Assembly: GCA_035294785.1 (NCBI GenBank)
Contig: DATGKF010000137.1
Location: 24,362-88,361, forward strand
Length of the DNA stretch: 64,000 nt
Direction: 5' to 3'
Source: Poindextera sp035294785
GTDB taxonomy: Bacteria > Pseudomonadota > Alphaproteobacteria > Caulobacterales > Caulobacteraceae
Positions 45,859 through 54,587 of the stretch are shown in pieces. The position numbers were made by a program, and so were the translations under genes. The notes under the pieces were generated by a model that did not search any database, was not told the origin of the DNA, and worked only from the letters and a program-made list of their open reading frames with translations. Numbering within the stretch: position 1 is the first letter of the stretch; each line of letters opens with the position of its first letter.

Positions 45859-47318
45859 CGCCCGGCGTCCACGATTCGGCGCACGGCGGCGACCAGGTCG
45901 GCGCGCGGCACGGTGATCTGGCCCGGACGCTCGTCTCGCCAGGTCTTGTTGTCGGCGACGCCGGCTGCAAGCTCGCGGCCGAGATCGAGATCCTTGATCG
46001 TCACCTGGCCGGCCGCGCGCTCGTCGCCGCCGACGATCACCGCGGCCGGGGAGAGCCGGCGGTCGGCATAGCGCATCTGCGCCCGCATGCCGCTCTCGCC
46101 CAGATAGACCTCGGCGGCGAGCCCGGCGGAGCGCAGCTCGCGCGCCATGGCGAAATAGTCGTCCATCGCCTCGGCCTCAAAGGCGATCACCACCACCGGC
46201 CCGCGCGGGCGAAGCGCTTCGGCGCGACCGGCGGCCTTGAGCGCCGCGGCCAGCCGCGTCACGCCGAACGAGCCGCCCGTAGCCGGCACGGTCTCCCCGG
46301 TGAAGCGGGCGATGAGGTCATCGTAACGGCCGCCGCCGCCGACCGAACCGAAGCGCACCGGCTGGCCGCGCTCGTCGAGCGTGGGCGTCAGGAGTTCGGC
46401 CTCGAACACCGCGCCGGTGTAGTACTCGAGCCCGCGCACGACAGAGGGATCGAACACCGCGCGGCTCTCGTCGAACCCGAGGCCGGTCAGCGCCTGATGA
46501 ATGCGGTCGAGATCGGCCAGGCCCGCGTCGCCCTCGGCCGAGCCGCCGATGACGTTGGCGAGACGGTCCAGCGTCTCGCGCCGGCCGCCCGCGCCGGCGC
46601 CGACGAAGGCGAGCACCCGCTCGCTCGCCGGCGCGCTCAGACCGGCGCCCTTGGTGAAATCGCCGGACTCGTCCTTGCGCCCGGAACCGAGCAGTTGGGC
46701 GACGCCGCCCGCGCCCAGCCGATCGAGCTTGTCGACGGCGCGCAGCACGCGCAGCCGCTGGCGCTCGTCGGCCACGCCGGCCGAGCTCAAGAGCCCGTTC
46801 AACAGCTTGCGGCTGTTGATCTTCACCAGCGCCTGGCCGGCCGGAACGCCAGCGGCCTCCAGCCCCTCGGCCATCATGGCGATCATCTCGGCGTCGGCCT
46901 CGGGGCGGGCCGAGCCCACCGTGTCGGCGTCGCACTGGACGAACTCGCGATTGCGGCCGGGGCCGGGTTTCTCGTTGCGCCAGACGGCGCCCACGGCGTA
47001 GCGGCGAAAGGGACGGGGGATGGTCTGGGCGTTCTCGGCGACGAAGCGGGCGAGCGGCGCCGTGAGGTCGTAGCGCAGCGCGATCCACTGTTCGTCGTCG
47101 TCCTTGAGCGCAAAGACCCCCTCGTTCGGGCGGTCCTCGTCGGGCAGGAACTTGCCCAGCACGTCGACGTACTCGAACGCGCTCGTGGCCAGCGGCTCGA
47201 ACCCGTAGCGCTCGTAGACCGCCGAGACGGCGTCGACGATCGTCCGCTCGGCGGCGATGTCCGCGGCGCGTTTGTCGACGAACCCTTTCGGGCTCCGGGC
47301 TTCCGGTCGCTCGGTCAT
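45855..47318 (-). CDS. hisS: Histidyl-tRNA synthetase (alphaproteobacterial variant)
   Basis: HisRS, 487 residues, a class II synthetase. Motif 1 region RYDLTAPLARFVAEN, motif 2 YAVGAVWRNEKPGPGRNREF, histidine-A box region GLEYYTGAVFE, and motif 3 GGGGRYDDLIARFTG. The motif 2 loop (RNEKPGPGRN) differs from the E. coli RHERPQKGR and matches a clade of alphaproteobacteria reported to have lost recognition of the extra G-1 of tRNA-His. The gene heads hisS-hisZ-hisG. Confidence 0.95.
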   Translation of the reverse strand: MTERPEARSPKGFVDKRAADIAAERTIVDAVSAVYERYGFEPLATSAFEYVDVLGKFLPDEDRPNEGVFALKDDDEQWIALRYDLTAPLARFVAENAQTIPRPFRRYAVGAVWRNEKPGPGRNREFVQCDADTVGSARPEADAEMIAMMAEGLEAAGVPAGQALVKINSRKLLNGLLSSAGVADERQRLRVLRAVDKLDRLGAGGVAQLLGSGRKDESGDFTKGAGLSAPASERVLAFVGAGAGGRRETLDRLANVIGGSAEGDAGLADLDRIHQALTGLGFDESRAVFDPSVVRGLEYYTGAVFEAELLTPTLDERGQPVRFGSVGGGGRYDDLIARFTGETVPATGGSFGVTRLAAALKAAGRAEALRPRGPVVVIAFEAEAMDDYFAMARELRSAGLAAEVYLGESGMRAQMRYADRRLSPAAVIVGGDERAAGQVTIKDLDLGRELAAGVADNKTWRDERPGQITVPRADLVAAVRRIVDAGR

Positions 47319-47457
47319 GGGCTGGCCGCCTTAAAGGATCGGGGTCGCGCGGGCAAGGAAGCGGCGCAGCGGGCGCGCACGGTAGCGCGTTGTTTACCGT
47401 CCAGCGCGACAGTCAGGCGGATGCGCCGGGCCCGCCGGCCTTCAAGGGAATCCCGCC

Positions 47458-47937
47458 ATGTCCTGCGACGCCGCCGCGGCCGCCGCCGCCTTCTTCCTCT
47501 TCGCCCAGGCAGGCCCGGCCGATACGCTGCACGCGGTCCCGGCCGTGGCCGAGGCGCCTGTGTCGGTGGCCGGCGAGCCGCTGTTCGTCGACATCGTCAA
47601 GCGCGCCGGCGCGCTGAAGGCCGAGGTCGCCGCATACCGCGAAGGCCTGGCCGGCGCGAGCGACGCCAAACCTCTGCCCGGCTTCGCCGCCTTCACCGAT
47701 CAGGTGACCCAACTCGCCGCCCAGGACGAGAAGGGCCACGAGGTGCTGGTCGCCCGCGGGGTGAAGGACGACCTGAAGTGCATCCTGCACGGCATCGCCC
47801 AGGATCTGCCCGCCAAGCTCGCGGCGGTTCAAGCGGCGAAGAGCGGCCATGACGAGGACGTCGCCCTGCGCGACATGGACTACCTGCTCAACGACAACGT
47901 CGAAGTGATCACCGCCCCGCCGCAGCCGGCGGCCTAG
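47458..47937 (+). CDS. Hypothetical protein, probably exported
   Basis: A 159-residue protein with an Ala-rich hydrophobic N-terminus (CDAAAAAAAFFLFAQAG) that may be a signal, and a mostly helical body (FVDIVKRAGALKAEVAAYRE). AAGGGA lies 11 bases before the ATG. No family recognised. Its stop shares CTAG with the convergent scsB gene (47934-47937). Expression is plausible because codon use is like the neighbours. Confidence 0.6.
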   Translation: MSCDAAAAAAAFFLFAQAGPADTLHAVPAVAEAPVSVAGEPLFVDIVKRAGALKAEVAAYREGLAGASDAKPLPGFAAFTDQVTQLAAQDEKGHEVLVARGVKDDLKCILHGIAQDLPAKLAAVQAAKSGHDEDVALRDMDYLLNDNVEVITAPPQPAA

Positions 47938-50042
47938 CCCGCGGCCGCGCGCTTCGCGGCGTCGACCACCCCGCCCTCGGTCAGGATCTGCGGCAGCACC
48001 TCGGGCTCGCCGCCGCTTGCCGGAAACATCAGATAGAGCGGGACGCCGGCCCGGCCGTGTTCGGCCAGCGCCTGTTCGATGGTGGCGTTGCGGTTGGTCC
48101 AGTCGCCCTTGAGGTAGACGACCCCATCCTTGGAAAAGGCGTCGGCCACCTGCGCGCCGGAGAGCGCCACGCGGTCGTTGACCTGGCAGGTCACGCACCA
48201 GGCGGCGGTGAAGTTGACGAACACCGGCTTGTGCTCGGCGCGCAGGGCCGCCAGCCGCTCCGGCGAGAAGGGCTCGGGCGCGACCTGGGCGGCGGCCGGC
48301 CAGAACACCGCGGCCAGCCCGAGGGCCAGCGCCGCCACCGCGCCCGCCCGCGCCGGGAGGGTCCGCCGGCCGTGCGCCGCGGCGCGCTGGCTCGCGCCGA
48401 ACAGCCAAGCCGCCAGAGCAACCAACACGATCGCGGCCAGGAGGTTGGCCAGCCGGTCGGCGCCGGCGCTCTCGGCGTAGACCCAGGCGAGCCAGGCCGC
48501 CGCGCCGTACATCGGAAAGGCCAGCGCCTTCTTCAGCCCGTCCATCCAGGCGCCAGGGCGCGGCAGGAGGCGAAGCAGGCCCGGCGCCCAGCCCAGCGCC
48601 ACGAACGGCGCCGCCATGCCGAGGCCAAGCGCGAAAAAGACGGCGAGCGCCAGCGCGGCCGGCTGGGTGAGCGCAAAACCGATCGCGCCGGCCATGAACG
48701 GCGCGGTGCAAGGCGCGGCGACGGCGACGGCGAGAAGGCCGGTCAGGCCGGCGCGCAGAACGCCATCGCCGCGCTCGGCCGGTCCCGCCTGGCCGGCGGC
48801 GGCCTGCAGGCTCGCGCCCACCTCGAACACGCCCGAGAGGTCGAGGGCGACGGCCAGCATGACCAGCGCCAGTGCGGCGACCACGCCCGGCGACTGCAGT
48901 TGGAAGCCCCAGCCGACCGCGTCGCCCGCCGCTCGCGCCGCGATGAGGCCGCCGCCGAGCGCCAGAAAGGCGGCGAGTACGCCGGCGAGATAGGCCAGCG
49001 CCTGGCGGCGCGCCCGCCGCGGCTCATGGGCGTGGCCGACCAGCGCGCCGGCCTTCATCGCCAGCACCGGGAACACGCAGGGCATGAGGTTCAGGATCAG
49101 GCCGCCCAGGAAGGCCGCCGCCAGGGTGAGCGCGATCGTGGCGAGGTCGGCGGGCGCGCTCGGCGGGCCGAGCCCGCCTGCGCCCGGGACCGGCGGCCCG
49201 GCCGGCGCCGCAACCTCGAACACCCGGTCGCCGACGGAAAGGACGCCGCCGAGTTTGGTGGGCGGCGTGCCGGTCTTGAACGCCGAGCCCTGGGCGATGG
49301 TCAGCGTCAGCCCGTTCGGGCCGCGATCGATGACCTGCGGCTTGGCCGCGTCCACCGCCTCGCCGTCATAGGCGTAGAAGTAGGCGTCCCGCACATCCAC
49401 GCCCTTGAGCGGCGCGCCGGCGATGCTCAGCCTGACGACGTCGCCGCTGACCGTCATCGCGGCGGCAAGGGCGGGCGACGCTTTGGGCGCGGCGGCGAGC
49501 GCGGCGGCGATCCGCTGGCCCCAGAACCCGCTCGCGGGCGGGTTGGCGGCAACGACCGGTAGATCGAGCGAGAGCTGGGCGTCGGCGGGCACGCAGACGT
49601 CCTTGCAGACCAGAAACTGCGCGTGCGCCTTGAGCGTCACCGTCTGGCCGGGCCGGGCGTCCTTGGGCGCGGCCAGCGTCAGCGGCAGCAGCACCTCGCC
49701 GGTGTACCCGTAGTCCATCAGGGGGCCGGTCGGCAGCTGGCGCGGCGGCGCCCAGACGAGGCCGCCGGCGCTCCAGCCCGCCGGCAGCGTCCAGTCCAGG
49801 CTCGTCGCCTGGCCGGAGTCGCCGGGATCGCGCCAGTAGGTGTGCCAGCCGTCGTCGATCTGTTGGCGCAACGCCAGCTCGATCGTCCCGCCCGGCGTGA
49901 TGGCGGCGTGGTCGGCGACCAGCTCGGCGCTCAGATGGCTGGCGCGGACCGGCGCGGCCATGGCTGGGCCGATGCCCCCTGCGGCGACCGTGAACAGAAA
50001 CGCGGCCGCGACGGCAAGACGCTTGACGAAGGTTCGATTCAC
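47934..50042 (-). CDS. scsB: ScsB/DsbD-type thiol:disulfide reductase
   Basis: About 702 residues. Layout: signal peptide, a periplasmic N-terminal domain with the cysteine pair CKDVC, a multi-helix DsbD-beta membrane domain (middle third, with AAPCTAPFMAGAIG), and a C-terminal thioredoxin domain with TAAWCVTCQ. This is the ScsB type, which passes electrons from cytoplasmic thioredoxin to periplasmic partners. The start is uncertain: GTG 50042 gives a normal signal peptide, while ATG 50066 and TTG 50078 give a longer N-terminus. Confidence 0.88.
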   Translation of the reverse strand: MNRTFVKRLAVAAAFLFTVAAGGIGPAMAAPVRASHLSAELVADHAAITPGGTIELALRQQIDDGWHTYWRDPGDSGQATSLDWTLPAGWSAGGLVWAPPRQLPTGPLMDYGYTGEVLLPLTLAAPKDARPGQTVTLKAHAQFLVCKDVCVPADAQLSLDLPVVAANPPASGFWGQRIAAALAAAPKASPALAAAMTVSGDVVRLSIAGAPLKGVDVRDAYFYAYDGEAVDAAKPQVIDRGPNGLTLTIAQGSAFKTGTPPTKLGGVLSVGDRVFEVAAPAGPPVPGAGGLGPPSAPADLATIALTLAAAFLGGLILNLMPCVFPVLAMKAGALVGHAHEPRRARRQALAYLAGVLAAFLALGGGLIAARAAGDAVGWGFQLQSPGVVAALALVMLAVALDLSGVFEVGASLQAAAGQAGPAERGDGVLRAGLTGLLAVAVAAPCTAPFMAGAIGFALTQPAALALAVFFALGLGMAAPFVALGWAPGLLRLLPRPGAWMDGLKKALAFPMYGAAAWLAWVYAESAGADRLANLLAAIVLVALAAWLFGASQRAAAHGRRTLPARAGAVAALALGLAAVFWPAAAQVAPEPFSPERLAALRAEHKPVFVNFTAAWCVTCQVNDRVALSGAQVADAFSKDGVVYLKGDWTNRNATIEQALAEHGRAGVPLYLMFPASGGEPEVLPQILTEGGVVDAAKRAAAG

Positions 50043-50098
50043 GGTGCGAGAGCTATAGCGCCGCATTCGTTGCGACAAGCTTGTGAGGGGGTCCGGGG

Positions 50099-50509
50099 AT
50101 GCCGGCGCATTTTGAGGACATCGCGCTCGGTCTCGTCGTGTCGCTGGGCGCGATCGAGGTGACCGAATCCATGCTCGAGCGCTTCAACGCGGCGTTCGCG
50201 CCCGACCGCGACCTGAGCGAAGGCGCGAGCGACGCCCTCATTTACGCCGCCTGGTCGAGCCTGGATGAGCGCGCCTCGGCCGACTGGCCGCAGACCAAGC
50301 GGCTGGCCGTCGACGCGCTGCGCTGGGCGCGCAACCCGCCGGCGGGCGAGACGCTGCGCGGACGAATGACGGTGATGGGCAAGGACCCGGTCGGCGCCGG
50401 CAAGGGCATCGTCTTCGCCCAGCACGACCTGCTCGACAGCGCCGGGCGGTTGGTCTTCTCGTGCCTCACGCGCAGCGTCTTCGCCTGCCGCGACGACGAG
50501 GCGAGCTAG
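50099..50509 (+). CDS. Truncated/short MaoC-like hotdog protein
   Basis: A 136-residue protein with MaoC-like edges (HFEDIALGLVVSLGAIEVTE, then the final GRLVFSCLTRSVFACR), but the hydratase-2 motif (D-x4-H) is not evident. It may be a non-catalytic hotdog or a thioesterase. Its stop shares CTAG with the convergent sapC gene. It is divergent from scsB with 56 bases between the chosen starts. Confidence 0.65.
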   Translation: MPAHFEDIALGLVVSLGAIEVTESMLERFNAAFAPDRDLSEGASDALIYAAWSSLDERASADWPQTKRLAVDALRWARNPPAGETLRGRMTVMGKDPVGAGKGIVFAQHDLLDSAGRLVFSCLTRSVFACRDDEAS

Positions 50510-51315
50510 GCGCGGCCGACGACGGCGGGGTCGGCGCCCAGGCGGCGCTGAACCGACTCGGCGATGATCTTCTCCCAGCCGTACAGCGAAGCGATGTGGG
50601 TGAAGATCTGTTGCAACGCGCCGTTGTCCCGCAACTCGACCAGCGTCTCGGGCGCGAGCGCCTTCAGCTTGGCGTCGGAGACGGCGAAGAAGTCAGACAC
50701 CTTCTGCGGCTCGCCGGGCGTCCCGTCGGCGTTGAAGGTGGCGTAGGTCGCTTCGCGCGGCTCGAACAGGTCGTTGTCGATCAAGAGTTTGATGAAGAAT
50801 GCGGTCTGGGCGCGGTCCGTGTCGAACTGGCTGCAGAACTCGATGCAGTTCTTCGTGAACTGGCTCGGCTGGCCATCTTCGAACAGCATCACATCCGCCT
50901 CGGCGCGGCTTACCCACTGGGGCGCCTTGCGGTCGATACAGACGACCGAGCGCTTGTTCGCATCGTCCATCGCGCCCACGAACGGGTAGCGGCGAATGAA
51001 GGCGGGGATGTAGGCGCCAGGGCGGAAGACGCCCTCCTCGCTGATGTAGAGATTCTCGCCCGCCGTCAGGCCCATGATCGCCAGCGGCAACCGCTCGGCG
51101 CCGGCGAAGATGATCGGGTAGTTGACCGCAGCCGGCCCGAACTCCGTCACGTGCAGCGGCACGAAGTGCTGCTTGTTGGCGAAGGCGAACGGACGGTCGC
51201 TGCTCTTCATGCCCAGCTCCTTGTGACGCTCGGCGTCGAGCGGCTCCGGCTGCTGGTAGAACAACACCTCGCCGGAGATCGGACTGCCTTGAAATCCTTC
51301 GTCGTTCGCGGCCAT
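50506..51315 (-). CDS. SapC-family protein
   Basis: A 269-residue soluble protein of the SapC family (PF07277), recognised by HVPLHV-like block KQHFVPLHVTEFGPAAVNYP, YPFVGAMDD near the middle and LFEDGQPSQFTKNCIEFC. The biochemical role is unknown; relatives are found beside TonB receptors or S-layer loci. Here it stands without such partners. The start is ATG 51315; the longer frame upstream is not family-like. Confidence 0.85.
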   Translation of the reverse strand: MAANDEGFQGSPISGEVLFYQQPEPLDAERHKELGMKSSDRPFAFANKQHFVPLHVTEFGPAAVNYPIIFAGAERLPLAIMGLTAGENLYISEEGVFRPGAYIPAFIRRYPFVGAMDDANKRSVVCIDRKAPQWVSRAEADVMLFEDGQPSQFTKNCIEFCSQFDTDRAQTAFFIKLLIDNDLFEPREATYATFNADGTPGEPQKVSDFFAVSDAKLKALAPETLVELRDNGALQQIFTHIASLYGWEKIIAESVQRRLGADPAVVGRA

Positions 51316-51467
51316 GACGGTCTTTCTGCGGGAGGCTTGCACGTGTGTGCGCTTGAGGTCGGCGGTGTCTAGCGGATCGGCCCCCGCCCCGCAATGCGAC
51401 CGTCCGGCCTTGCGCCGGCGGCCTTCGATCGCCTTCAATGGCCGGCAGCGAACAGAGGGAGAGACCG

Positions 51468-52325
51468 ATGCCGATCGACTATCCGCAGGTGCTTGAACGC
51501 CGGACCGAGGGCGAGGGCGCGTGGACCAATTCGGAGACCATCCTCTATGCGCTCGGCGTCGGCATGGGCGCCGACCCGATGGACGAGCGCGAGCTGGCGT
51601 TCGTGTTCGAAAAGAACCTGAAGGCCCTGCCAAGCTTCGCCTCCGTCATCCGCGCGCGGCCGACAAGCTCGACCGGGCCCGAAGCGCGCATGCAGCTCAA
51701 CCCGGTGCTGATCGTCGACGGCGAGCGCAACATCACCTTCCACAAGCCGATCCCAGCCGCCGCCAAGGTGAAGAGCAAAGGCCGGGTGCTGGGGGTCTTC
51801 GACAAGGGCAAGGACAGAGGCGCGGTGGTGATGAACGAGACCATCATTACCGACGAAGCGGGCGATCCGATCGTCACCATCCACTCGGCGCTGTTCGCCC
51901 GCGGCGACGGCGGCTTCGGCGGTCCCTCCGAGGGCCAGCCCGAGCCGCACGCGGTGCCGACGCGCAGCCCCGACCGCTCGATCGATATCACGACGCGCCC
52001 GGACCAGGCGCTGATCTATCGGCTCTCTGGCGACTACAACCCGCTGCACGCCGATCCGGAGTTCGCCAGGCGCGCCGGCTTCCCCAGGCCCATCCTGCAC
52101 GGCCTATGCACCTACGGCATCACCTGCCGCGGCGTGCTCGCGACCTACGCCGACTACGATCCGGCGGCGATCAAGAGCCATGCGGCGCGGTTCTCCGCGC
52201 CGGTGTTTCCGGGAGAGACGATCACGCTGGATTTCTGGAAGGACGGCGACGTCATTTCGTTCGAGGCGCGGATCAAGGAGCGCGGCGTCACCTGCATCAA
52301 GAACGGCAAAACGGTCCTCGGCTGA
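51468..52325 (+). CDS. MaoC-family (3R)-enoyl-CoA hydratase (MFE-2 hydratase type)
   Basis: A 285-residue double-hotdog protein. The hydratase-2 motif is GDYNPLHADPEFARRAGFPR followed by PILHGLCTYG, the active-site Asp-His pair. This is the hydratase half of multifunctional enzyme 2 and of bile acid/sterol side-chain oxidation enzymes. The ATG at 51468 has AGGGAGAG before it. It could work with the SDR at 18823 (inference). Confidence 0.9.
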   Translation: MPIDYPQVLERRTEGEGAWTNSETILYALGVGMGADPMDERELAFVFEKNLKALPSFASVIRARPTSSTGPEARMQLNPVLIVDGERNITFHKPIPAAAKVKSKGRVLGVFDKGKDRGAVVMNETIITDEAGDPIVTIHSALFARGDGGFGGPSEGQPEPHAVPTRSPDRSIDITTRPDQALIYRLSGDYNPLHADPEFARRAGFPRPILHGLCTYGITCRGVLATYADYDPAAIKSHAARFSAPVFPGETITLDFWKDGDVISFEARIKERGVTCIKNGKTVLG

Positions 52326-52386
52326 ACGTCGCAAAGCTGACAAAACCGGCCCCTAGCATGCGGCGGTTCGCCCGGGAGGTCGCCGC

Positions 52387-53172
52387 ATGCTTCGCCGTTT
52401 TCTGCCGCCGGCGATCGCCGCCGGCGTCATGCTCGCCTCCTTCGCCCTCGCCCAGGCGCCCGAGGGGCAGACCGGCTATCTGACGCCTGACACCACTCCT
52501 TCGACCCTCCGCATCATGCCGCCGCCGCCGCCTCCCGCCTCGGGACGCGGGGCGGACGACCGATCGATCTTCGAGGTTACACGGGCGCTCAAAGGCACGC
52601 CGCGCTGGGATCTGGCGACGCGTGATGCGGACCTGCGCCCCGGGCCGACGCTGTTCGCTTGCGCGCTCGGCGTCGAACTCGATTCGGCGAATGCGCCTGT
52701 GCTGTCGCGGTTGTTCGACCGCGTCGCCATCGATGCGCGCGGTGTGATCGATCCGCCGAAAGATCACTACGATCGCCCCCGGCCGTACCTCAGCCGGCCG
52801 GACGCGGCGACCTGCATCGACAAGACCGACGCGCTGACCAAGAGCGCGTCCTATCCATCTGGACACGCGACGCTCAGCTGGGCTTGGGGGCTGATCCTGG
52901 CCGAGCTCGCGCCGGATCGGGCGACCGAGATCATGATGCGGGCCCGCGCCATCGGCGAGAGCCGCATTGTCTGTGGCGTCCACTATCTGAGCGACGTCGA
53001 GGAGGGGCGCACCAACGGCTCGGTGCTGGTCGCCGCCTTGCACGCGAGCCCGGACTTCCGCGCCGACCTCGAGAAGGCGCGCGAGGAAGTGAGGAGCGAC
53101 CGCGAAACCCCGCACGTCGGGCCCGAAGGCTGCCTCGACGCCGACCAGGCCGCCGCCAACCCGCCCTACTGA
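52387..53172 (+). CDS. Class A acid phosphatase / PAP2 superfamily, exported
   Basis: A 261-residue phosphatase with signal peptide (FLPPAIAAGVMLASFALAQA). The three PAP2 motifs are present: KDHYDRPRP, SYPSGHATLSW (catalytic His) and SRIVCGVHYLSDV. It is a periplasmic, non-specific acid phosphatase. It stands alone, 61 bases after the hydratase gene on the same strand. Confidence 0.92.
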   Translation: MLRRFLPPAIAAGVMLASFALAQAPEGQTGYLTPDTTPSTLRIMPPPPPPASGRGADDRSIFEVTRALKGTPRWDLATRDADLRPGPTLFACALGVELDSANAPVLSRLFDRVAIDARGVIDPPKDHYDRPRPYLSRPDAATCIDKTDALTKSASYPSGHATLSWAWGLILAELAPDRATEIMMRARAIGESRIVCGVHYLSDVEEGRTNGSVLVAALHASPDFRADLEKAREEVRSDRETPHVGPEGCLDADQAAANPPY

Positions 53173-53178
53173 CGCCGT

Positions 53179-53712
53179 TCAGCGCGCGATCGCGTAGACG
53201 ACGTGCGGACGGAGTGGATGGTCGGCGGCCAGGTTGGGGTGGTCGAAGTCGTGTTCTCGCGCCGGCGTCATGCCGATGCGCTTCATCACCGCTTGCGAGC
53301 GGGCGTTGGTTCGCGCGGTCCAGGCGTAGATCGCGGGATCGTCGAAGCGCGCAAAGCCCCAGGGCAGGATGGCCGCCGCCGCCTCGCTGGCGTAGCCGTG
53401 GCCCCAGGCGTTCCGCGCCAGCGCCCAGCCGACCTCGACCACCTCGGCCATGGGATGCGCCCACTCCGGCGGCTGGCGGCGGCAGCAGACGCGGCCGACC
53501 ACGCCATCGTCGTCCGTCTTCGCGATCGCCAGCCACCCCGCGCCGTTCGCGTCCCAGACGGCGCGCATGCGATCGAAGTCGGCGAGCGCTTCGTCATGGC
53601 TGCGCGCGCCGCCCAGCCAGTCGCCGACCGCCGGATCGGTGGCGAAGCCGAGGAAGGCGTCGCGGTCGGCGTCCCGCCAGGGCCGCAACGTAAGGCGCGC
53701 GGTCTCGATCAC
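53179..53712 (-). CDS. GNAT-family N-acetyltransferase (RimJ/RimL-like)
   Basis: A 177-residue acetyltransferase. The RimJ-type opening IETARLTLRPWRDADRDAFL is clear, and the loop ARNAWGHGYASEAAAAIL binds acetyl-CoA. It starts with GTG 53712, whose bases overlap the aguB stop (GTGA), so it is coupled to aguB. It might modify a polyamine-pathway product, but there is no direct evidence. Confidence 0.85.
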   Translation of the reverse strand: MIETARLTLRPWRDADRDAFLGFATDPAVGDWLGGARSHDEALADFDRMRAVWDANGAGWLAIAKTDDDGVVGRVCCRRQPPEWAHPMAEVVEVGWALARNAWGHGYASEAAAAILPWGFARFDDPAIYAWTARTNARSQAVMKRIGMTPAREHDFDHPNLAADHPLRPHVVYAIAR

Positions 53713-54587
53713 GCCGGTCGGGGCTCGGTCAGCGCGCCGTAAAGGTCGGGCCGCCGGTCGCGGAAGAAGCCCCAGGCGGCGCGGTGGGCGGCGAGGAAGT
53801 CGAGATCGACGGTGGCGAGCCCGAAGCCCTCCTCGTCGCGGCCCAGGTCGGCGACGAGGTCGCCGCGGTGATCGCAGATGAAGCTCGATCCATAGAAGCG
53901 CTGTCCGCCGCCGGGGTAGCCGTCCCAGGCCTCGAAGCCGGTGCGGTTGGCGCCGGCGACCGGGATGACGTTGGAGACCGCATGCCCCTGCATGGCGCGC
54001 CGCCAGGGCGCGGCCGTATCGAGGCTCGGATCGTGCGGCTCCGAACCGATCGCGGTGGGGTATAGCAGGGCCTCGGCGCCCATCAGCGTCATCGCCCGGG
54101 CGGCTTCGGGGTACCACTGGTCCCAGCAGACGCCGACGCCCAGGCGGCCATACCGGCTGTCCCAGACCTTGAACCCGGTGTCGCCGGGCCGAAAGTAGTA
54201 CTTCTCCTGGTAGCCGGGCCCGTCGGGGATATGGCTCTTGCGGTAGAGCCCAAGCGGGCGCCCGTCGGCGTCGAGCATGACGAGGCTGTTGAAGTAGTGC
54301 GGCCCCTCGCGCTCGAAGATGGAGACGGGGATGGCGACGCCGAGTTCGGCCGCCAGCGCGCTGAGCGCGGCCACGCAAGGATGCTCGCGCCAGGGGTGGG
54401 CTGTGGCGAACCAGCGCTCGTCCTGCGCCACGCAGAAGTAGGGGCCTTGGAAGAGCTCCGGCGGCAGGATCACCTGCGCGCCGGCCGCCGCCGCCGCCCG
54501 CACGAGCTCGGCCACCCGCGCGATGTTGGTGTCGAGGTTCGCGCCGAAGCCGCTTTGCAGCACGGCCAGCGTCAGCGTGCGGCTCAC
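53709..54587 (-). CDS. aguB: N-carbamoylputrescine amidase
   Basis: AguB, 292 residues, a nitrilase-superfamily enzyme that hydrolyses N-carbamoylputrescine to putrescine. The Glu-Lys-Cys triad is E44 (LPPELFQG), K117 (LYRKSHIP) and C154 (GVCWDQWYP). The start is a GTG overlapping the aguA stop. With aguA it makes putrescine from agmatine. Confidence 0.94.
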   Translation of the reverse strand: MSRTLTLAVLQSGFGANLDTNIARVAELVRAAAAAGAQVILPPELFQGPYFCVAQDERWFATAHPWREHPCVAALSALAAELGVAIPVSIFEREGPHYFNSLVMLDADGRPLGLYRKSHIPDGPGYQEKYYFRPGDTGFKVWDSRYGRLGVGVCWDQWYPEAARAMTLMGAEALLYPTAIGSEPHDPSLDTAAPWRRAMQGHAVSNVIPVAGANRTGFEAWDGYPGGGQRFYGSSFICDHRGDLVADLGRDEEGFGLATVDLDFLAAHRAAWGFFRDRRPDLYGALTEPRPA

